Position numbers and translations under genes: made by a program. From Pseudorhizobium endolithicum (GTDB taxonomy: Bacteria; Pseudomonadota; Alphaproteobacteria; Rhizobiales; Rhizobiaceae), in contig NZ_CABFWF030000006.1 of the NCBI RefSeq assembly GCF_902153245.2, positions 7,507-71,506 of the forward strand: DNA of 64,000 bases. The letters are read 5' to 3'. The notes under the pieces were generated by a model. It had not been told where the DNA came from. It ran no database searches and worked only from the letters and a program-made list of their open reading frames with translations. Of this stretch, positions 59,310 to 64,000 are shown piece after piece; position 1 is the stretch's first letter; each line of letters begins with the position of its first letter.

Positions 59310-59923
59310 GTCGCTTTTCCTTTGAAGCTGGGTTTCAACATCATCTTCGCCGCCCGCCGCATCTGGCGGACGAGCTCCGTTTCCCGGTCGCGGAAGAACC
59401 GCGCATGCTTGACGTCGGAGACGCGCGCCGAGGGCAGCATCGGGAAGGTCACCACCGAGATCTCCCAGAGGTCCGCCTCCAGGATGCGGCGCACGCCTGT
59501 CTTCGGGTCGGAGCGCGCCTTCACCGTCCTGAAGCCGATCGACAGCCCGTCCAGCGCGCCGGACTTCATCAGCGAGAAGACTTCCGCCGCGCGCCCCACG
59601 CCCGGCGCAAGCCGCCCTTCGACATAAAGGCCGCGGGCATCCTCGCGGATCACCGTCCAGGCGCCGATCGGTTCGGCCGGATCATGCTGGTAGAGCATGC
59701 GCACGCCGCGCGCGCCGCGCTCGGTAAGCGAATTGGCAAATGCCCCGCGCTCGATCCGGTCCTTGCCGAGATCGACCTCGCCGAAGACGGAGGCATAGCC
59801 CGAGAATGTCCCGTCGCCGGAAACACCCGCCAGTTCCAGATTTGCGAACTTCCGCGCGCTCGGGCGCAAGACGGGGCGCATAGCTTTGTCCATGGCGGTG
59901 CGAGGCCCGCGGTCAGCGTGCAT
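59306..59923 (-). CDS. GTA gp4: prohead protease (HK97 family)
   Basis: A 205-residue serine protease that trims the capsid precursor. Core: GYASVFGEVDLGKDRIERGAF, MLYQHDPAEPIGAW (catalytic His), and ALDGLSIGF (catalytic Ser in LSIG). The ATG at 59923 has AGGAG seven bases upstream; an extended frame to 60118 is not credible. Stop overlaps the capsid start. Confidence 0.91.
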   Translation of the reverse strand: MHADRGPRTAMDKAMRPVLRPSARKFANLELAGVSGDGTFSGYASVFGEVDLGKDRIERGAFANSLTERGARGVRMLYQHDPAEPIGAWTVIREDARGLYVEGRLAPGVGRAAEVFSLMKSGALDGLSIGFRTVKARSDPKTGVRRILEADLWEISVVTFPMLPSARVSDVKHARFFRDRETELVRQMRRAAKMMLKPSFKGKAT

Positions 59924-59970
59924 GAAAGTCTCCTGCGATCGTGATTGTCTGTTCGAGAGCCGGCGGAGGA

Positions 59971-60288
59971 TCAGCCCGCCCGCCTGCCCCATCGCTCCGC
60001 CACGCGCACGAGCGCGCCGAGCACCCACCAGGCGAGCAGACTTGCCGCCGCCGAGCCGGTCAGTGAAATTTCGAGCCCGGTCAGCTCGTCCGCGATCCCC
60101 ATCCTGTCGGAGAGCCACAGCCCGGCCGGCTTGCCGAAGATAAGCCCGCAGCAGAGGCCGGTGAAGAAGCGGCTCGCCGCCTCGCGCCGGCTCTTCGGCA
60201 ACAGGTAGATGAGCGACACGCCCGCGCCCGCCGCCGCGCCGGCTGCCTTCGCCGCCAGCACGCCGGCCTCGTTGCCAAGGTCAGCCAT
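59971..60288 (-). CDS. GTA gp3.5-type small membrane protein (DUF6107)
   Basis: A 105-residue protein with hydrophobic segments near residues 9-30, 42-56 and 76-93, matching the DUF6107 protein that lies between portal and protease genes in rhizobial GTA clusters. AAGGAAG supports the ATG. Role in particle assembly unknown. Confidence 0.75.
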   Translation of the reverse strand: MADLGNEAGVLAAKAAGAAAGAGVSLIYLLPKSRREAASRFFTGLCCGLIFGKPAGLWLSDRMGIADELTGLEISLTGSAAASLLAWWVLGALVRVAERWGRRAG

Positions 60289-60483
60289 TGTTAATCTTCC
60301 TTGATTAGGATGAACGCATGCACCAGCGGCCGGCGATCACCGCCCCGCCGACGAGGACCCCGATTGCCGAGTCCTTTGAATCGGTTGGCCCGGGATGTTC
60401 GTGTGGTATTTCCGGTTCTTCAGATACTGGGTGAGCAGCTTCTCAACCTGAATGAGTTTGCGACGACATCGAAGATGCGTCCC

Positions 60484-60792
60484 TCAAGCGCCTTCATCCA
60501 GATCGGCATCTTTCTCGAGATCGGCGGGTCCCTGCCTTGCATGCATGATGGAGACGATCACGATGTGGTCTTCTCGCAATATGTAATCCAAATGGTAAGG
60601 TGCTGTAACGAAGCGTCGAACGCCGTCGGCTGGTGCGACTACGACACCAACGCGAGGATGTTCGCCGAGGAGCCGCGCTGCCTTCTTGATCTGCTCGGAG
60701 AAGGCAACAGCGATCCTGCGCCCGAACTGAGCGAGATAAGCCCGCTCTCGTTCGACGTACCGTGTCGCTTCCTCCGAGAAGCGCACCTTCAT
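60484..60792 (-). CDS. RelE/ParE-superfamily toxin
   Basis: A 102-residue toxin of the ParE/RelE fold: FSEEATRYVERERAYLAQFG at the N-terminus, EHPRVGVVV and YHLDYILREDHIVIVSIMHARQ at the C-terminus, which is the usual end (core HxRQ). ParE members poison gyrase; RelE members cut mRNA on ribosomes. It starts at the ATG overlapping the antitoxin stop. Confidence 0.85.
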   Translation of the reverse strand: MKVRFSEEATRYVERERAYLAQFGRRIAVAFSEQIKKAARLLGEHPRVGVVVAPADGVRRFVTAPYHLDYILREDHIVIVSIMHARQGPADLEKDADLDEGA

Positions 60793-61055
60793 CAGGCGGC
60801 CGCCTCACGATTGAGACGATCCAGCTCCGCAAACAGCTCTTCGGCGTCCACCATTCGTCCCGCTTCCGCATCCTCTAGGCCGCGGCGGATGCTCAACATT
60901 TCCGCCCCCTCCGCCATCAGGTAATACTTCAGCGCCCTGACGATCACCCAGGACCGGCTGCGATCCGCCGTCTCCGCGATCTTCTCGATATCCTCCAGAA
61001 TATCCAGCGGCAGGCGCAGGGTGATCGGGTCGGAGAGAACGGGTTTGTCGGCCAT
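60792..61055 (-). CDS. ribbon-helix-helix antitoxin
   Basis: An 87-residue antitoxin: RHH DNA-binding N-terminus (PITLRLPLDILEDIEKIAE, then SWVIVRALKYYLM) and a toxin-wrapping C-terminal helix (DAEELFAELDRLNREAAA). It precedes and overlaps the toxin gene. A palindromic operator sits 15 bases upstream, which indicates autoregulation. The module is inserted between the portal and gp3.5 genes. Confidence 0.88.
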   Translation of the reverse strand: MADKPVLSDPITLRLPLDILEDIEKIAETADRSRSWVIVRALKYYLMAEGAEMLSIRRGLEDAEAGRMVDAEELFAELDRLNREAAA

Positions 61056-61069
61056 GGTCGGCTCCTTCT

Positions 61070-61086
61070 GTAATACGTCGTATTAC
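61070..61086. promoter_or_regulatory. operator GTAATACG-T-CGTATTAC of the toxin-antitoxin pair
   Basis: Perfect 8-bp arms with a 1-base centre, placed just before the antitoxin start. TA-rich palindromes of this type are bound by RHH antitoxins such as ParD/RelB. Confidence 0.75.
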
Positions 61087-61124
61087 AAATCCTACACGCC
61101 CGATACCGTTCCCGCAATCGCGCC

Positions 61125-62300
61125 TCAATATCCAACCGCCTGGCGCTTCTCCTCGTCCGTCAGGAAATCCGCCGCGCCCACCCGCGCCCACAGCGCGTCG
61201 CGCTCGGCGGAAAGCCCCGCGATCGTGTCGAGGTCCGGTTCCAGCCTCAGCGTCCCGCCATAGGCCTGCGACAGCCATGCGGACAGGCTCGCCCCCGTGC
61301 GCACCAGGAGCGGCACCACCGTCAGCCGGTAGAAGGCGCGGTTCGCCTCCTGGTAGTTCGCGTAGGTGTTGTCGCCGGGAATGCCGATCAGCATCGGCGG
61401 CACGCCGACTGCCAGCGCGATGTCACGCGCGGCGGCGTTCTTCGCCGCGATGAAGTCCATGTCCTTCGGCGAAAGTCCCATCGACTTCCAGTCGAGCCCG
61501 CCTTCCAGAAGCAGCGGCCGCCCGGCATTCACTGCGCCCGAATAGCCGCTCTCCAGTTCCGCCTTCAGCCGCTCGTACTGGTCGGCGGAAAGATTGCCGC
61601 CCTCCTTCGGCTGGTAGACCAGCGCGCCGGAGGGCCGGGCAGAATTGTCGAGCAGCGCCTTGTTCCATTCGCCCGCCGCGTTGTGCAGGTCGAGCGCGGC
61701 GCCGGCGGCGGAAAGCGGCGGAAAACCCGTATGGTCGTCGAGCGGGTGGAAGAGCTTCAGGTGCAGGAGCGAAAGTCCGCTTCCCGCCTCCGCCGGCAGC
61801 CGGCGCGTTACGTTGCCGGCGCGGTAGTCATAGGCGGTGATCCAGCCGTCGCGGCCCTCCACCACGCTCACCCGGTCCGGCCGCAGCAGATGCAGTTCCC
61901 GCAGCCTGTCGCCCAGCACCAGCGGCTCCACATAGGTATTGCCGGACAGCATCAGGTGCCCGTAGAGCGCCTCGAAGAAATCCGGCCCCGCCTGGCGCGC
62001 GTTCGGCTGCGCCAGAAGCGGGAGCGCCGGATGTCCGCTCGCCTCCGCGTCCCCCTCATAGGCCAGCCAGGGAACGGAGGCGGCCGCCTCCGCCACCAGC
62101 CGCACGGCCCGATGCGCAACGGGGTTCCGCATGAAGCCCGCCCGTGCCAGCGCCCCATAGGAGCGGCCGGACCATCGGGCCGCCCCGTCGCTGGCGAAAA
62201 TCGCAAAGCCACCCGCCGCCTTGGCTTCGACAGCCTGTCCTGCAGGCACGCCGCTTCCCCCGCCGCTGGCCGTCCAGGGCAGCCTGAATGGAGATTTCAT
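61125..62300 (-). CDS. GTA gp3: portal protein (HK97 type)
   Basis: A 391-residue portal protein, the ring through which DNA enters and leaves the head. Signatures: FMRNPVAHRAVRLVAEAAASVPW, MLSGNTYVEPL, FHPLDDHTGFPPLSAA, DMDFIAAKNAAARDIALAVGVPP and NYQEANRAFYRLTV. Start ATG at 62300 near MKSPFRLPW; longer frames look unlike the family. It lies just upstream of the toxin-antitoxin insert. Confidence 0.92.
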   Translation of the reverse strand: MKSPFRLPWTASGGGSGVPAGQAVEAKAAGGFAIFASDGAARWSGRSYGALARAGFMRNPVAHRAVRLVAEAAASVPWLAYEGDAEASGHPALPLLAQPNARQAGPDFFEALYGHLMLSGNTYVEPLVLGDRLRELHLLRPDRVSVVEGRDGWITAYDYRAGNVTRRLPAEAGSGLSLLHLKLFHPLDDHTGFPPLSAAGAALDLHNAAGEWNKALLDNSARPSGALVYQPKEGGNLSADQYERLKAELESGYSGAVNAGRPLLLEGGLDWKSMGLSPKDMDFIAAKNAAARDIALAVGVPPMLIGIPGDNTYANYQEANRAFYRLTVVPLLVRTGASLSAWLSQAYGGTLRLEPDLDTIAGLSAERDALWARVGAADFLTDEEKRQAVGY

Positions 62301-62382
62301 GATTCCGTCCCTTTTCAAATCGCAGGCCGAAGCCCCGCGCCCTGCTCCGGTCTGCTCTTCCAGACGACGCGAGAGCTTGCCC

Positions 62383-62997
62383 TCAGTTCTGCGCCTGCTC
62401 CCACATGATCCGCTCGACCCGCCGGAGCTCGCGGCGCGAGCGGATCTGGCGCGCCGTCGGCTTGTCGGAAACCAGTGCACGCCGGCCATCCTCGTGGCGC
62501 ACCGTAAAGCTCCGCTCCGCCGCCACCATGCCGTCCTTCCAGGGATAGATCCCGACCGCAGTAAGGCCGAGCTCGCGCAGGTCGCCGATGCCGCGCGTGC
62601 CGGTGCAATTTTCCATGGCCGCCAGTGCGATCTCCTCGAAGCTTCCGAGGTCGAGGTATTCTCCGACCGACACCGGCCCCTGAAACAGTTCGCTGCGCGG
62701 GTCACTGCCCTGGCTCGCCACCCGCTCGATGTCGCTCAGCGAGCAGAAGAGCTCCCTGTCGTCGAAGGCGATCCTGACGAGCAGGCCCTGGATGAAGACG
62801 ATCTCCGGGCTCATATTGGTCAGGATGCAGCGGGCGGAAAGCTTGTGGCCTCCGCCCCGGGTAATCAGGATCTTCGGCCGCAACTGGTGGCGATGGCTCA
62901 TGTAGAAGAGCTGCAGATAGAGCACCCAGACCAACAGCGTGGCGACGCTCGCCACCGCCGAAACGACGCCATAGTTCTCGCTGAGCCACGCCCACAT
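62383..62997 (-). CDS. membrane-anchored hypothetical protein
   Basis: A 204-residue protein with one N-terminal membrane segment (MWAWLSENYGVVSAVASVAT to about residue 30), then a cytoplasmic domain of about 170 residues (RPKILITRGGGHKLSARCIL, SPEIVFIQGLLVRIAFDD, MENCTGTRG) ending in a basic helix. AGGAG supports the ATG at 62997. I have seen similar rhizobial proteins but no function. Adjacent to portal and the TumE/TumA-like pair. Confidence 0.68.
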   Translation of the reverse strand: MWAWLSENYGVVSAVASVATLLVWVLYLQLFYMSHRHQLRPKILITRGGGHKLSARCILTNMSPEIVFIQGLLVRIAFDDRELFCSLSDIERVASQGSDPRSELFQGPVSVGEYLDLGSFEEIALAAMENCTGTRGIGDLRELGLTAVGIYPWKDGMVAAERSFTVRHEDGRRALVSDKPTARQIRSRRELRRVERIMWEQAQN

Positions 62998-63066
62998 TCG
63001 CTTGCTCCTGATCGGCACCAGCGGATGCAACGAGGCGGCAACGGTCGGGTTCCCGCTCCGGTGGCT

Positions 63067-63429
63067 CTATGCCGCCTCCGTCAGGTTCATCTCTGCCACG
63101 ATCCGGTCCCAGCGAACGCAAATCGCGCCTGCGGTATTCTTCTCCACCAGCCCGACATCCAGCAGGGCCGAGACATCGGTGTGTACCCCGCGATAATCCC
63201 GCTGGAGCTTCTGCGATAACTGCCGGATGGATGTCGGCCCCTCGCCCTTCAGCGCACGCAAAAGCCGCCATCGGTTCGGCGTCAGCACCTTCAACAGCAG
63301 GTCCATGCTCTCGAACGCGATCTCCGCCGGCTGTTCGTCGAGATCGCCGCAGTCAATCCGGCGGGCAGCTTCGGCCGCTTCATCGAAGAAGCTTCCGATA
63401 CCCGTCGCCTGCAGTCGAACTTCGCTCAT
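63067..63429 (-). CDS. HTH antitoxin of a TumE/TumA-like module
   Basis: A 120-residue winged-helix protein (LLKVLTPNRWRLLRALKGEG, then SIRQLSQKLQRDYRGVHTDVSALL) of the DNA-binding family often found after DUF6516/TumE toxins. Its ATG overlaps the toxin stop by four bases. Toxin-first order is typical of TumE-TumA. It probably neutralises the toxin and represses the pair. Confidence 0.75.
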   Translation of the reverse strand: MSEVRLQATGIGSFFDEAAEAARRIDCGDLDEQPAEIAFESMDLLLKVLTPNRWRLLRALKGEGPTSIRQLSQKLQRDYRGVHTDVSALLDVGLVEKNTAGAICVRWDRIVAEMNLTEAA

Positions 63430-63731
63430 GTCATCATCTCCCGTTCGACGTCGACCTCGAAATCGCGGATCAACTGCTCAAGGCTGGAGAACCGATACGG
63501 TTCCTCCCGGCTTCGGTAGTGCCGGTGGTCACCTTTGCCCTTCTCGTTGTCGTAGCCGATGATGCGTTCTCCCGGGCGACCGAAGAAGAGCGAGTATTTC
63601 AATCCATGCGGCCACTCGCGGCTTGCCGCGGGAAGTCGCGAGACCCGCATCTGGATGATCCTGCCGTCATCGAGAAGCAGCTTGCGGTCGAGGATCAGAC
63701 TTGCCGGCGCCATTGATGTCAACGATACCAT
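63426..63731 (-). CDS. TumE-like toxin (DUF6516)
   Basis: About 101 residues with the family core LKYSLFFGRPGERIIGYDNE and KGDHRHYRSREEPYRFSS, the HRHY...EPYRF signature of the TumE group as I recall. I take the ATG at 63731 (GGAG just upstream); a TTG at 63740 and an ATG at 63713 (MAPASLILD, closer to the family start) are alternatives. Paired with the HTH gene at 63067. Confidence 0.74.
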   Translation of the reverse strand: MVSLTSMAPASLILDRKLLLDDGRIIQMRVSRLPAASREWPHGLKYSLFFGRPGERIIGYDNEKGKGDHRHYRSREEPYRFSSLEQLIRDFEVDVEREMMT

Positions 63732-63746
63732 ATGCTCCAATTTCCA

Positions 63747-64000
63747 TCAACGACCCAGTGCCCGCGCAAACTCCCGCGCATGCCCCGCCACAAGGTCGGC
63801 CCGGTCGCGGCCGTTGATGATCTTGCGCGCGCCCACCCAGTCCTCGCGGCCCGGACCGAAATAGTCGTCCAGACGGTGGCCGGTGAAGCTGCCGCGGCGC
63901 ATGCCCTCGATCAGGATCGCCACCGACACGTCCATCTCCATCGCCCGGCCGGGATCGGCGACGAGGTCGATCCCCGTCACCTCCGACATCGCTTCGTAAT
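63747..64000 (-). CDS. peptidoglycan hydrolase-like protein, C-terminal part (endolysin candidate)
   Basis: The last 84 or so codons of a gene that enters from the right edge. The sequence VTGIDLVADPGRAMEMDVSV, then ILIEGMRRGSFTG, then GARKIINGRDRADLVAGHA matches the C-terminal half of GH19-like/lysozyme-type phage endolysins (INGxDRA motif). It would cut peptidoglycan for particle release. Start and active site are outside the window. Confidence 0.7.
   Translation of the reverse strand, partial: YEAMSEVTGIDLVADPGRAMEMDVSVAILIEGMRRGSFTGHRLDDYFGPGREDWVGARKIINGRDRADLVAGHAREFARALGR

Overview
The window is high-GC alphaproteobacterial chromosome, almost certainly Rhizobiaceae (Ensifer/Sinorhizobium, Shinella or Rhizobium type). 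The main reason is gene order: cycHJKL, degP, a two-component pair, glnE, a PleC-like kinase and pepN, with feuQP close by, is the arrangement I recall from Sinorhizobium meliloti. A RIME-like palindromic element and RpoE2-like and CtrA-like promoter motifs agree with this. The species cannot be fixed from the sequence. No tRNA or rRNA gene was seen.

Layout. 1-1.1 kb: a tandem family of small secreted proteins sharing a YYEG...RP motif, one with a likely general-stress promoter. 1.2-16.9 kb: housekeeping and catabolic genes: amn, two vapBC modules, a divergent aminotransferase/glutamine-synthetase pair suited to polyamine use, a lipid kinase, regulators, transporters, an L,D-transpeptidase, ilvE, ETF-ubiquinone oxidoreductase and an FAD-linked dehydrogenase. 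16.9-27.2 kb: a DEAD-box helicase, an atypical SDR, paired small membrane proteins with a lone HTH protein, a class D beta-lactamase divergent from an AmpR-type regulator, a frameshifted Hsp70-like gene, a variant family 4 uracil-DNA glycosylase, and small ORFs. 27.5-46.7 kb: conserved core: pepN, pleC-like kinase, glnE, two-component pair, degP, cytochrome c maturation (cycHJKL), a surface lipoprotein, and feuQ/feuP with a small periplasmic gene. feuP carries a single-base frameshift.

46.8-64 kb: a gene transfer agent (GTA) structural cluster of the Rhodobacter capsulatus RcGTA type, read right to left: portal, DUF6107 protein, prohead protease, capsid, gp6-gp10, gp10.1, gp11-gp14, gp15, then a small holin-like gene. 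Most neighbours overlap by ATGA, so they are probably translated in a coupled way. A peptidoglycan hydrolase runs off the right edge; the terminase is not in the window.

The cluster holds several non-canonical insertions: a TumE/TumA-like toxin-antitoxin pair, a ParE/RelE-type pair with its operator between portal and gp3.5, a RIME-like mosaic element between capsid and gp6, a low-GC gene with a possible HEPN-like N-terminus between gp10.1 and gp11, and a 376-bp segment with a palindrome, a tiny ORF and an opposite-strand terminator between gp14 and gp15. gp15 itself is frameshifted in a five-base homopolymer.

The best candidates for something undescribed are the cargo gene at 53959-55149 and the set of insertions that makes this GTA locus look like a host for defence and addiction modules. 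Three single-base frameshifts in 64 kb (Hsp70-like, feuP, gp15) make consensus error a serious alternative to gene decay.
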